A DNA stretch of 64,000 nt from UBA4575 sp002386945 (GTDB lineage Bacteria; Pseudomonadota; Gammaproteobacteria; UBA4575), in NCBI GenBank assembly GCA_943789445.1, contig CALSUC010000003.1, positions 62,001-126,000 of the forward strand, given 5' to 3'. Below, piece after piece: positions 1-7,634 of the stretch. Below the pieces are notes generated by a model. It was not told where the DNA came from. It made no database searches and saw only the letters and a list, made by a program, of their open reading frames with translations. Both the position numbers and the translations under genes were made by a program. Numbering within the stretch: the stretch's first letter is position 1; each line of letters begins with the position of its first letter.

Positions 1-444
1 GCCCGTGGTTTGGATATTAGTCAGCTACCTCATGTTGTGAATTTCGATCTACCGGATGTGCCAGAAGATTATGTGCATCGTATTGGTCGTACTGGCCGTG
101 CGGGTTCTTCTGGTGAAGCGATCTCGTTAGTCTGTGCAGATGAAATCAAACAGTTATCGGATATTGAGAGATTGATCGGCGAATTATTGCCTAGAAAATT
201 GATCGATGGTTTCGAGCCGGATCATGATGTCCCTGAATCACGATTAAGACAGCAAAAGCCTAAGAAACCAAAACGTACTAATTCAGGGGCTCGTCAAGGT
301 AGTTCACGTTCTAGAGAACAAAGGTCTAGTGGTAATAGGGCGTCTGCGAATAAGCCGAGTGGTAATAGCACTAGGAAATCTAGTGGTACTACCTCAGCTG
401 GTGATAAGCCTTGGGGTAATCGTAGTCGTTCTGGTAATCGATAA
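1..444 (+). CDS. rhlE: DEAD-box RNA helicase RhlE, C-terminal part
   Basis: The frame is open from base 1, so the gene begins upstream of the window. What remains is the end of the second RecA-like helicase domain: the ARGLDI motif, then a [11 protein letters not shown] box (motif VI, the arginines that contact ATP and RNA). The helicase core is followed by a long low-complexity basic tail rich in S, G, N, K and R. Such tails in RhlE-type helicases bind RNA loosely. The segment around [12 protein letters not shown] fits RhlE better than SrmB or DbpA. The expected role is ATP-dependent remodelling of structured RNA during ribosome assembly or mRNA decay. The family is secure; the RhlE subtype is likely. 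Confidence 0.88.
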   Translation, partial: ARGLDISQLPHVVNFDLPDVPEDYVHRIGRTGRAGSSGEAISLVCADEIKQLSDIERLIGELLPRKLIDGFEPDHDVPESRLRQQKPKKPKRTNSGARQGSSRSREQRSSGNRASANKPSGNSTRKSSGTTSAGDKPWGNRSRSGNR

Positions 445-496
445 TTGTTTCCGCTATTAGGGTTAGTCGTACGGGTTTGAAGAGTGGGTTACAACT

Positions 497-727
497 TTAT
501 TTGGTAATTGAGAGTTTGGTGAGTCGAGCGGTATTTGCATGAACGGTACATGCATCATCTGCCCAAACGTGTATAGTTTTTCCTGATAAAAAAGCGCCTA
601 AAGCTCCAGATATAAAGAACACATCCTTGAGATTTTTGTGAAATCCTACGCGATTTCGAATTTTGCAGTTACAATTTGTGTTTTTATCTAGGACAAGAAA
701 GATATGCCCATCATCCCACTGAAACAT
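497..727 (-). pseudogene. Remnant of a small secreted protein (no signal peptide left)
   Basis: An open frame of 76 codons has coding character: it contains SGKTIHVWADDACTVHANTA and ends in a short beta-strand-like tail. This resembles the mature part of small secreted proteins of about 100 residues that start with a YxGKI strand. Reading upstream in the same frame gives YTGKITQ directly before the first Met. An in-frame TAA at 749-751 precedes that, and another stop lies a few codons further. No hydrophobic signal sequence can be found in any upstream frame. The most economical reading is a decayed gene whose export signal is lost. The alternative is a genuine short cytoplasmic protein. Moderate to low confidence. 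Confidence 0.4.
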
Positions 728-827
728 CTGGGTTATTTTCCCTGTGTATTACTTGGCGTTAGCCGCAATTCTTAATTAAGATGCATTTTCCAGTTGGAAT
801 ATGTGACATTCGTGGACTCATCTCTCT

Positions 828-1607
828 ATGTATAAGCTCATTATTGCCTTTTTAGGCTATTACCTATTTGGCTTCTTTGGCGCGCTACTTGGGTTTTTTA
901 TCGGTAGTAGCATTGATCGTGCTAGAAATTACGGTATTGGTGGTATTAATCCGTTAGGGAATGCCCAGCGTCAGGCTGTTTTTTTAGAGGCGGTCTTTGT
1001 ATTAATGGGCAAGTTGGCCAAGGCCGACGGACATATCTCAAAAGATGAAATCAATCATGTAGAAGACTTCATTGGCAAGATGGGGATGACGTCTGAGCAT
1101 AGGCAATTAGCGATTCAGCAGTTCAAGCAGGGAAGTGCTGCGAATGATGCTGAGATTGATGCTGTTTTAGCCGGCTTCCTCGCCAGTTGTGGTCAGACCT
1201 TACACCTGAAACAAGCGTTATTAATGTACTTAATCGTCATGGCGCTGGCGGATAACAGTCTAGATTTAGCTGAAGAGGCATTTTTAGAGAAGGTTGCGCT
1301 GCGTCTGGGTTATCAGCAGGCAGAGTTTAAGCAACTGTTAGAGATGGTGTTAAACCAAAGTCGTTTCTCGCAAGGACGTCCTCGTTCTGAATCGAGTCTG
1401 GTCGAGGCCTATAAAGCCCTGGGTGTCGCTAAAGACAGTACCGACCAAGAACTAAAGCGCGCTTATCGCAAGCTTATGAGCCAACATCATCCAGACAAAC
1501 TGATGGGGCAGGGCTTACCAGAAGATATGATTAAGGTAGCTACTGAGCGGGCGAAAGAGATTAAATTGGCCTATGACCTGGTCAAAGAGAGTCGTGGCTT
1601 TAAATAG
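828..1607 (+). CDS. djlA: DjlA-type membrane-anchored J-domain co-chaperone
   Basis: The 259-residue protein has the DjlA architecture. One hydrophobic N-terminal segment (about residues 5-27, with the glycine pattern typical of DjlA anchors) is followed by a TerB-like helical domain (about 45-170, with KADGHISKDE). A C-terminal J domain carries the HPD tripeptide at 221-223. The J domain stimulates the ATPase of DnaK; in enterobacteria DjlA acts on envelope stress signalling. Length and domain order are normal for the family. The stop codon overlaps the GTG start of the HIT gene by one base, so the two are probably co-transcribed. High confidence. Confidence 0.92.
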   Translation: MYKLIIAFLGYYLFGFFGALLGFFIGSSIDRARNYGIGGINPLGNAQRQAVFLEAVFVLMGKLAKADGHISKDEINHVEDFIGKMGMTSEHRQLAIQQFKQGSAANDAEIDAVLAGFLASCGQTLHLKQALLMYLIVMALADNSLDLAEEAFLEKVALRLGYQQAEFKQLLEMVLNQSRFSQGRPRSESSLVEAYKALGVAKDSTDQELKRAYRKLMSQHHPDKLMGQGLPEDMIKVATERAKEIKLAYDLVKESRGFK

Positions 1608-2020
1608 TGGCATTTAGTCTGCATCCACAACTGGTCGCTGATTGCCATATCTTGGGGCGTTATCAGCACTGTCATGTTTTACTTCAACGTAATGCCGCCG
1701 TGCCATGGTTTATTATTGTGCCTGAGACGGAAGAGACCGAATTTTTACTGTTAGATACGGCTTTGCAAATGGAAGTGCTTTCTCTAGCGAGCCAGTTACG
1801 GCACTTTATGTCTAAGCAGTTAGCTGTTGAGAAAACGAATATGGCGACTATTGGTAATATTGTGCCACAACTTCATATGCACGTAATTGGTCGCAGTGAG
1901 CAAGATGCTTGCTGGCCGTTGCCGGTTTGGGGACATTTAAATGAGCAGGAAGGGTATGCCGATGACAGCTTGGCTCGTTTTACTCAAATACTCTGTAATG
2001 AGTACGGCTTGATGCAGTGA
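1607..2020 (+). CDS. HIT-family hydrolase (Q-type triad)
   Basis: This 137-residue protein belongs to the histidine-triad superfamily of nucleotide hydrolases and transferases. The signature is QLHMH at residues 88-92, so the first histidine of the canonical HxHxH is a glutamine. This is common in the proteobacterial subgroup that also has a PxPVWG motif after the triad, as here (about 104-109). The catalytic (last) histidine is kept. The likely substrate is a dinucleoside polyphosphate or AMP conjugate, but this is family inference only. The start is GTG, overlapping the djlA stop by one base, which suggests translational coupling. Confidence 0.85.
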   Translation: MAFSLHPQLVADCHILGRYQHCHVLLQRNAAVPWFIIVPETEETEFLLLDTALQMEVLSLASQLRHFMSKQLAVEKTNMATIGNIVPQLHMHVIGRSEQDACWPLPVWGHLNEQEGYADDSLARFTQILCNEYGLMQ

Positions 2021-2049
2021 TTATTCAGTAAACCTACGTCAACAGCGGC

Positions 2050-2163
2050 TTATCTTCCCGGATAAATAAATGCGAGGATAATAAAGGCGTAAAATGGCAC
2101 GGCCCCAGCTAGGGCGGCTATGACGCATGAGCGGATGAGTTTCTTGTATTCTAGATCATTCAT
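2050..2163 (-). CDS. Small single-span membrane protein (37 aa)
   Basis: A short open frame opposite to its neighbours encodes 37 residues. A charged N-terminus (MNDLEYKKLIR) is followed by one continuous hydrophobic helix (about 13-34), ending in PGR. A good ribosome binding site (AAAGGA, about 7 bases before ATG) precedes it. It lies alone in the gap between the HIT gene and the ArsR-like gene. I do not recognise a named family. Small one-helix proteins of this kind often associate with larger membrane complexes. The hydrophobic profile and the binding site support it; the length makes it uncertain. Confidence 0.5.
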   Translation of the reverse strand: MNDLEYKKLIRSCVIAALAGAVPFYAFIILAFIYPGR

Positions 2164-2230
2164 GGCTTAGTCCTTTAAGATTTACTATATTCTAATTCAT
2201 TTTAGATAAAATTAAAATAAGTGCTCGAAT

Positions 2231-2906
2231 ATGACAGATAAAACACTATCGTTTCGCAAACAGTTATTCGTTCAATTGGAAGGCGTAGCAAAGGCCTTCT
2301 CCAATAAATTCCGCTTAGAAATCATTGATTATCTAGGTCAGAGTGACCGCAGTGTTGAACAAATAGCCCAATTAATTGGTACCTCCATCTCAAACACCAG
2401 CCAACACCTGAGTGTTTTAAAGGCCGTTGGCTTAGTGGAGACGCGAACAGATGGACATTATGTGGTCTATTCTCTGACGGGTATTGAGGTCTTGTCGATC
2501 TACAGTGCAATGGAAGTCGCTGGCTGAAAAGCGCTCGCATGAAGTGCAGCAGCTGGTCGATAGCTTTCTCTTATCAAAGGACTCACTGAGTCCAGTGTCA
2601 TTAGATGAGCTTGAGCAGATGCGTCAAACAGAGGATGTCATACTGATCGATGTACGGCCTGAAGATGAGTTTGCCAGTGGTCATATCACCGGTTCCTTCA
2701 ATATGCCGTTGGATGCGCTGAGAGAACAGTTGGCGCAATTACCAAAAGATAAAATTATCGTAGCTTATTGCCGTGGACCTCTCTGTATCCTCGCTTTCGA
2801 GGCGATTGAATTGATGCGGGCAGGTGGGCTTAAGACGCGTAGGCTTGAAAGTGGTTTTCCACAGTGGTTGATTCGCAGAAATGATCAGCTAGAACAGGGA
2901 CTGTAA
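2231..2906 (+). pseudogene. ArsR-family regulator fused to rhodanese domain, frameshifted (unit 1)
   Basis: Two frames together encode one ArsR-rhodanese fusion. Bases 2231-2527 give a winged-helix ArsR domain (about residues 10-90, recognition helix around ISNTSQHLSVLK). In the other frame, after about base 2515, comes a complete rhodanese domain ending at 2906 with the loop CRGPLC, whose first Cys is the sulfur carrier. The duplicated sequence downstream reads straight across the junction (at 5086) with one base fewer, so unit 1 carries a 1-base insertion near 2514. Intact relatives of about 220 residues are known as one polypeptide that senses or handles reactive sulfur or metals. The ArsR half may still be made as a 98-residue protein. 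No ArsR metal-site CxC motif is visible. Confidence 0.75.
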
Positions 2907-2918
2907 GAGATAAAAAAA

Positions 2919-2948
2919 GGGGGTATTTAGTTATTATAATTAACCCCC
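2919..2948. other. G/C-clamped inverted repeat between regulator and barrel gene (unit 1)
   Basis: GGGGGT at 2919-2924 pairs with ACCCCC at 2943-2948 across an AT-rich loop. On the minus strand the stem is followed by seven Ts, as in an intrinsic terminator; on the plus strand it is not. It lies 60-90 bases before the barrel start and could be a hairpin in the leader or an operator. Function unknown. Confidence 0.4.
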
Positions 2949-3011
2949 TGATAAATTTCCTTTTTGGCTATGATAAAATCGCGCCACTTAAGGATTCTTT
3001 GACAGGATGTC

Positions 3012-3974
3012 ATGTTCAAATTACGCGTTATTACTACTACGTTTATTCTCGTTTTTTCCGTAAACCTCGTTCTAGCGGTGGATATGGATGAAGCGATCGA
3101 TTTAGGCAATAAGCTTAAACTTGCCTCCAATACCACTAAAGACCAAGCCATAGCCGATGCCAAGGTCTATGCCGGTAATAAAGCTGCTGGGGCATCTAAG
3201 TCTCTGTTAGAGCATTATTTCCCAACGGTTGAGGCTAGCCTCAATTTTGGTGATCCTGATGATACTGTCGGTGGCTTATTACTGGTAGCCCCACTGTCTA
3301 ATCAAGACGATGTGAAGAACACCGTGTTCACCCAAGTCAGTGCCTATCACTTTGATCGTCGTACCACTGTGAACTTAGGTATTGGTTACCGCCGTTTAGA
3401 ATTAGATAACACCTTACTATGGGGTGTGAATGCTTTTTACGATCATGAATTTCCATACGACCACGGGCGTACCAGTGTTGGTTTCGAAATGCGTACCTCG
3501 ATGGCTGAGTTTCATGCTAATCGTTATTGGGCACAAACTGGCTGGCGTGATGGACGTAATAACCAAGAAGAGCGAGCGCTTGATGGTTATGACCTTGAGT
3601 TCGGTCTACCGCTACCTTACATGAATTGGGCGAAAGCCTATGCCCGTCTTTTCCGTTGGGATAGCGAGATTGATAACATCGATGATACCAAGGGTAACGA
3701 CTTCTCTTTACGCGCCGATGTACCAATCATTCCAGGCCTGGCTTTAGAAGTAGGGCATCGTCATTACTCCTCTTCTGAGAGTGATGAGAACTTCTTGAAG
3801 ATTACATACAACATCTTTGGTGGTGCAAAAAATGCAGCATCAATGCCATTGTTTACTAGCACGGCTTATGCCAATACCAGCATGGTTGATAAGCGATTCG
3901 AGAAGGTTCGTCGTGAAAACATTATCTATAAGCAAAAGAAAGCAGGTGGCTCAGTCATCGTGAGGGGTTTCTAA
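3012..3974 (+). CDS. Passenger-less inverse autotransporter beta-barrel (copy A)
   Basis: The 320-residue protein has a signal peptide (about 1-22, ending VLA). A short helical stretch (24-75) leads into an outer-membrane beta-barrel of the intimin/invasin (inverse autotransporter) type: EHYFPTVEASLNFG, then alternating strands such as GIGYRRLE and LLWGVNAFYDHEF, to about residue 275. A charged linker (DKRFEKVRRENIIYKQKK) like that joining barrel to passenger in invasins closes the protein, which then stops after VIVRGF. No Ig-like or lectin passenger and no LysM domain are present. One base after the stop a separate secreted protein begins, so the passenger role may be carried by that gene. 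The protein is identical to copy B, though the DNA differs at synonymous sites. AGGA lies just before ATG. Fold assignment likely; function inferred. Confidence 0.8.
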   Translation: MFKLRVITTTFILVFSVNLVLAVDMDEAIDLGNKLKLASNTTKDQAIADAKVYAGNKAAGASKSLLEHYFPTVEASLNFGDPDDTVGGLLLVAPLSNQDDVKNTVFTQVSAYHFDRRTTVNLGIGYRRLELDNTLLWGVNAFYDHEFPYDHGRTSVGFEMRTSMAEFHANRYWAQTGWRDGRNNQEERALDGYDLEFGLPLPYMNWAKAYARLFRWDSEIDNIDDTKGNDFSLRADVPIIPGLALEVGHRHYSSSESDENFLKITYNIFGGAKNAASMPLFTSTAYANTSMVDKRFEKVRRENIIYKQKKAGGSVIVRGF

Positions 3975-3975
3975 T

Positions 3976-4920
3976 ATGAGTATTAAATTTAAGTCTGTTG
4001 TTTTTGTATCGACCCTGTTGATGTTGTTCATGTCTAGCGCAAGTGCTGCAGGAACCTGTCAGCGTAATAGTGATGGCGCTGTTATTACCGATGCCGATGC
4101 TAATACAGGTGATCCAATTGAGCTGTTAAGTGCGGCTGGTGAGGGTATGACTGATTCATGTGGAGCCATTCCAGATGAATACCATGTGACTTTCTATAAG
4201 CTAGGTATTTGCACTGATGATCCATCAGGTAATGATTTGTCGACTTGTCAGTTCATGTTGAACAGCAATGCTGTTAATGGTGTGCCACATACAATTTCAT
4301 ATCCGACAGAATCAGCCTTGGCTACTGGCGATTTTGAAATTGCCGCAGGTACTTACGGATATATGGTCGCTATTCTATCGAATAAGTTAGGTATTAAGCA
4401 CACTGAAGTTTTCTCAGAAGCGCTTAGAGGTTCGAGCAGTTCTCAGGGGACTAGCTGCTGGACAAATGGCATGCAGACCTCACTTAGTGGAGTGTCTTAT
4501 ACGCATAATGTTCATGGCGTAATTGACCTTGAAAATGTTAACAATCCAGCCTTGACATGCGGTACCGCTGCTAATGCTGCTCCGGTTGTTTCTTATGAAG
4601 TGATTGATGATTTTAGTAACCAGGAAGACTGTAGTGCTTTTGGTGCGGATGCCTCTTCTATAAACTTACCTAACGGCGTTGGATCAGGCAAGTTGTTACA
4701 AAGTGATGGTGCGACTGTTGCCACCAGCTGTAATAATGCAAGTCGTATACTCTGGACTATTAATTTGACAACAGATTTGGTTGTGACGGAATCAACTGAT
4801 TTCACCTTGAGCTTTAAACTCACCGATGCGGTCAGTGTTGATGCTGCAAGTTCTGCTTCTGTGGGCTACGCTACCAAAATGGGTGCGGATCCATTTCAGG
4901 CTATTTTGACCACACGTTAA
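3976..4920 (+). CDS. Secreted eight-cysteine protein paired with barrel A
   Basis: I do not recognise a named family. The 314-residue product has a clear signal peptide (about 1-24, ending SASA). The mature part is acidic, rich in S, T, G and N, and predicted mainly beta, with eight cysteines, all eight also present in copy B; this suggests four disulfides. The C-terminus ends in GADPFQAILTTR. The gene starts one base after the barrel stop, so both are surely co-expressed. The first 11 codons and the last 15 or so are the same in the two copies, while the middle has diverged. A role as surface-displayed or exported partner of the barrel is inference from position. Confidence 0.8.
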   Translation: MSIKFKSVVFVSTLLMLFMSSASAAGTCQRNSDGAVITDADANTGDPIELLSAAGEGMTDSCGAIPDEYHVTFYKLGICTDDPSGNDLSTCQFMLNSNAVNGVPHTISYPTESALATGDFEIAAGTYGYMVAILSNKLGIKHTEVFSEALRGSSSSQGTSCWTNGMQTSLSGVSYTHNVHGVIDLENVNNPALTCGTAANAAPVVSYEVIDDFSNQEDCSAFGADASSINLPNGVGSGKLLQSDGATVATSCNNASRILWTINLTTDLVVTESTDFTLSFKLTDAVSVDAASSASVGYATKMGADPFQAILTTR

Positions 4921-4960
4921 GATGTAGTTATTGGCTTTTTTAAAAGCCAGTAGTTCAGAT

Positions 4961-4989
4961 AAAAACGCCCACTTATAGTGGGCGTTTTT
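4961..4989 (+). terminator. Intrinsic terminator after unit 1
   Basis: A perfect hairpin (AACGCCCACT / AGTGGGCGTT) is flanked by A5 and T5, 40 bases after the secreted partner gene. The same element follows unit 2. It should end the barrel-partner transcript and can work on both strands. Confidence 0.85.
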
Positions 4990-5085
4990 GTATCTGCGGG
5001 TTTTTATTCTTCGATGACTATTCAGCCTATAATATATGTAGTCTATTCTCTAACGGGTATTGAGATCTTGTCGATCTATAGTGCA

Positions 5086-5481
5086 ATGGAGTCTCTAGCT
5101 GAAAAGCGCTCGCATGAAGTGCAGCAGCTGGTCGATAGCTTTCTCTTATCAAAGGACTCACTGAGTCCAGTGTCATTAGATGAGCTTGAGCAGATGCGTC
5201 AAACAGAGGATGTCATACTGATCGATGTACGGCCTGAAGATGAGTTTGCCAGTGGTCATATCACCGGTTCCTTCAATATGCCGTTGGATGCGCTGAGAGA
5301 ACAGTTGGCGCAATTACCAAAAGATAAAATTATCGTAGCTTATTGCCGTGGACCTCTCTGTATCCTCGCTTTCGAGGCGATTGAATTGATGCGGGCAGGT
5401 GGGCTTAAGACGCGTAGGCTTGAAAGTGGTTTTCCACAGTGGTTGATTCGCAGAAATGATCAGCTAGAACAGGGACTGTAA
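5086..5481 (+). CDS. Rhodanese domain, N-terminally truncated copy (unit 2)
   Basis: The unit-2 copy of the regulator lacks the DNA-binding ArsR domain because the duplication edge cuts through its wing. An intact rhodanese domain of about 120 residues remains, with the DVRPEDEFASGHI motif and active-site loop CRGPLC. The first usable ATG is at 5086; the frame is open further upstream (to a GTG at 4978), but that would start inside the terminator hairpin. No convincing ribosome binding site is seen. It may be silent, or made as a free sulfurtransferase. It shows the original reading frame across the site where unit 1 is frameshifted. Confidence 0.5.
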   Translation: MESLAEKRSHEVQQLVDSFLLSKDSLSPVSLDELEQMRQTEDVILIDVRPEDEFASGHITGSFNMPLDALREQLAQLPKDKIIVAYCRGPLCILAFEAIELMRAGGLKTRRLESGFPQWLIRRNDQLEQGL

Positions 5482-5493
5482 GAGATAAAAAAA

Positions 5494-5524
5494 GGGGGGT
5501 ATTTAGTTATTATAATTAACCCCC
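5494..5524. other. G/C-clamped inverted repeat, unit 2 copy
   Basis: This is the same hairpin-like element as at 2919-2948, with one extra G (six Gs). It is retained at the same distance before the barrel start, which suggests that it matters for expression of the barrel-partner pair or is simply a recent copy. Confidence 0.4.
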
Positions 5525-5587
5525 TGATAAATTTCCTTTTTGGCTATGATAAAATCGCGCCACTTAAGGATTCTTTGACAGGATGTC

Positions 5588-6550
5588 ATGTTCAAATTAC
5601 GCGTTATTACTACTACGTTTATTCTCGTTTTTTCCGTAAACCTCGTTCTAGCGGTGGATATGGATGAAGCGATCGATTTAGGCAATAAGCTTAAACTTGC
5701 CTCCAATACCACTAAAGACCAAGCCATAGCCGATGCCAAGGTCTATGCCGGTAATAAAGCTGCTGGGGCATCTAAGTCTCTGTTAGAGCATTATTTCCCA
5801 ACGGTTGAGGCTAGCCTCAATTTTGGTGATCCTGATGATACTGTCGGTGGCTTATTACTGGTAGCCCCACTGTCTAATCAAGACGATGTGAAGAACACCG
5901 TGTTCACTCAAGTCAGTGCCTATCACTTTGATCGTCGTACTACCGTGAATCTAGGTATTGGTTACCGTCGTCTAGAGTTAGATAACACTCTTTTATGGGG
6001 TGTGAATGCTTTTTACGATCATGAATTTCCATACGACCACGGACGTACCAGTGTTGGTTTCGAAATGCGTACCTCGATGGCTGAGTTTCATGCCAATCGT
6101 TACTGGGCACAAACTGGCTGGCGTGATGGACGTAATAACCAGGAAGAGCGAGCGCTTGATGGTTATGACCTTGAGTTCGGTCTACCGCTACCTTACATGA
6201 ATTGGGCGAAAGCCTATGCCCGTCTTTTCCGTTGGGATAGCGAGATTGATAACATCGATGATACCAAGGGTAACGACTTCTCTTTACGCGCCGATGTACC
6301 AATCATTCCAGGCTTAGCTTTAGAAGTAGGGCATCGTCATTACTCCTCTTCTGAGAGTGATGAGAACTTCTTGAAGATTACATACAACATCTTTGGTGGT
6401 GCAAAAAATGCAGCATCAATGCCATTGTTTACTAGCACGGCTTATGCCAATACCAGCATGGTTGATAAGCGATTCGAGAAGGTTCGTCGTGAAAACATTA
6501 TCTATAAGCAAAAGAAAGCAGGTGGCTCAGTCATCGTGAGGGGTTTCTAA
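5588..6550 (+). CDS. Passenger-less inverse autotransporter beta-barrel (copy B)
   Basis: The 320-residue product is residue-for-residue the same as copy A at 3012-3974: signal peptide, helical lead, inverse-autotransporter barrel, charged linker, no passenger. At DNA level more than a dozen positions differ, clustered between about 5908 and 6315, and every one I compared is synonymous. The barrel is therefore under purifying selection in both copies, or was homogenised at its ends by conversion. It is followed after one base by the copy-B secreted partner. It most likely inserts in the outer membrane and supports or displays its partner; this is inference from family and position. Confidence 0.8.
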   Translation: MFKLRVITTTFILVFSVNLVLAVDMDEAIDLGNKLKLASNTTKDQAIADAKVYAGNKAAGASKSLLEHYFPTVEASLNFGDPDDTVGGLLLVAPLSNQDDVKNTVFTQVSAYHFDRRTTVNLGIGYRRLELDNTLLWGVNAFYDHEFPYDHGRTSVGFEMRTSMAEFHANRYWAQTGWRDGRNNQEERALDGYDLEFGLPLPYMNWAKAYARLFRWDSEIDNIDDTKGNDFSLRADVPIIPGLALEVGHRHYSSSESDENFLKITYNIFGGAKNAASMPLFTSTAYANTSMVDKRFEKVRRENIIYKQKKAGGSVIVRGF

Positions 6551-6551
6551 T

Positions 6552-7481
6552 ATGAGTATTAAATTTAAGTCTGTTGTTTTTGTGCCTGCTGTGTTGATGC
6601 TGCTCATATCAACTGCAAGTGCGACCTGTGTGCGTGACATTAACGGCGCTGTTGTCACTGATAATGACGGTGTAGGTAGTCCGCCTGCGATACTGAAAGA
6701 TAGTACTTACGGTATGGGTGATGCTTGTCCGGCAATCCCTGATGCATATACCGTGAACTTTTATAAATTAGGTATTTGTACTGAAGATCCATCGACCAAT
6801 GATCTGTCGAGTTGTCAGTTCATGCTAAACAGTAATGCAGTTAATGGTGTGCAACATACGATTTCATATCCGGCAGAATCAGCCTTGGCTACTGGTGAGT
6901 TTGAAATCGCTCCAGGAAGCTATGGCTACATGGTGGGAGTTTTATCCAATAAGCTAGGCATTACGCACACTGAAACTTTTTCAGAGCAGCTTGTAGGCTC
7001 TAATGGTACTGGTACTAGCTGCTGGACTAATGGCATAACTACAGCTATGAGTGGTGATGGTTATACGCATGAAGCTCATGGGGTTGTAGCTATATCTGAC
7101 CCTATTAGTCCTGCGTTAGATTGTGGTTCGGCGGATAGTGCTAATCCGGTAGTTTCGTATGAGGTTATTGATACTATGGGTGAAAATTGCGGTGCTGGCT
7201 TCAGTATAGTAGATACTGGATTCACTATGAGTAACGGCACGGCCTCTGGTAGATTGCTTCAAAATAATGGCATTACTGATGCGACAAGCTGTGCGAATGC
7301 TAGTCGAATACTCTGGGTGGTTGATCTTACAACGGCATTGGTAGTAACACCGACAACTCAATTCACTTTGAGTTTTAAATTGACCGATGCAGTGAGTGTT
7401 GATGCAGGCAGTAACGGTGGTGTAGGCACGATGGTGAAAATGGGTGCGGATCCATTTCAGGCTATTTTGACCACACGTTAA
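6552..7481 (+). CDS. Secreted eight-cysteine protein paired with barrel B
   Basis: The 309-residue secreted protein is a diverged paralogue of the 3976-4920 product. The signal peptide starts with the same 11 residues (MSIKFKSVVFV) and then differs. All eight cysteines of copy A are conserved in order, with shared blocks such as FYKLGICT, CQFMLNSNAVNGV, TISYP and SRILW, and the same GADPFQAILTTR end. Loops between these blocks differ in sequence and length. This pattern of fixed scaffold with variable surface suggests diversification of an exposed protein, for example under phage, host or grazer pressure. No named family recognised. Confidence 0.8.
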   Translation: MSIKFKSVVFVPAVLMLLISTASATCVRDINGAVVTDNDGVGSPPAILKDSTYGMGDACPAIPDAYTVNFYKLGICTEDPSTNDLSSCQFMLNSNAVNGVQHTISYPAESALATGEFEIAPGSYGYMVGVLSNKLGITHTETFSEQLVGSNGTGTSCWTNGITTAMSGDGYTHEAHGVVAISDPISPALDCGSADSANPVVSYEVIDTMGENCGAGFSIVDTGFTMSNGTASGRLLQNNGITDATSCANASRILWVVDLTTALVVTPTTQFTLSFKLTDAVSVDAGSNGGVGTMVKMGADPFQAILTTR

Positions 7482-7522
7482 GGTGTAGTTATTGGCTTTT
7501 TTTAAAAGCCAGTAGTTCAGAT

Positions 7523-7551
7523 AAAAACGCCCACTTATAGTGGGCGTTTTT
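7523..7551 (+). terminator. Intrinsic terminator after unit 2
   Basis: This is the same A5-stem-T5 hairpin (GCCCACT / AGTGGGC) as at 4961-4989, located 41 bases after the copy-B partner stop. It separates the duplicated locus from the nucleoside phosphorylase gene. Confidence 0.85.
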
Positions 7552-7634
7552 GTATCTGTGGGTTTTTATTCTTCGATGACTATTCACCCTATAATATGGG
7601 TCAATTTTCTCTATTCAGATTGCAGGAGTATGTA

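Larger units (their letters stand above)
2459..5034 (+). repeat. Tandem duplication, unit 1 (~2.58 kb)
   Basis: The sequence from about 2459 to 5034 recurs directly downstream with a constant offset of 2575-2576 bases (for example barrel starts at 3012 and 5588, partner starts at 3976 and 6552). It holds the rhodanese half of the regulator, the barrel gene, the secreted partner gene and a terminator. The left edge lies inside the ArsR wing. The junction falls at a short shared TATGT-like stretch. The first 70 bases differ between units at several positions, whereas the following 800 or so are almost identical. Confidence 0.93.
5035..7594 (+). repeat. Tandem duplication, unit 2
   Basis: This is the second copy of the 2459-5034 unit. 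It is slightly shorter because the partner gene lost 15 bases, and it ends near 7594, where similarity stops after ATTCACCCTATAATAT. Differences from unit 1 are clustered: the first 70 bases, scattered synonymous sites between about 5908 and 6315, and most of the partner gene. Rhodanese, barrel ends and terminator are near identical. This mosaic is what gene conversion between old tandem copies would leave. Confidence 0.92.

Noticed and set aside
2927..3163. Minus-strand 78-codon frame over the barrel start (and its copy at 5503-5739)
   Set aside because: Antisense to the conserved signal peptide and leader of the barrel gene; present twice only because the unit is duplicated.
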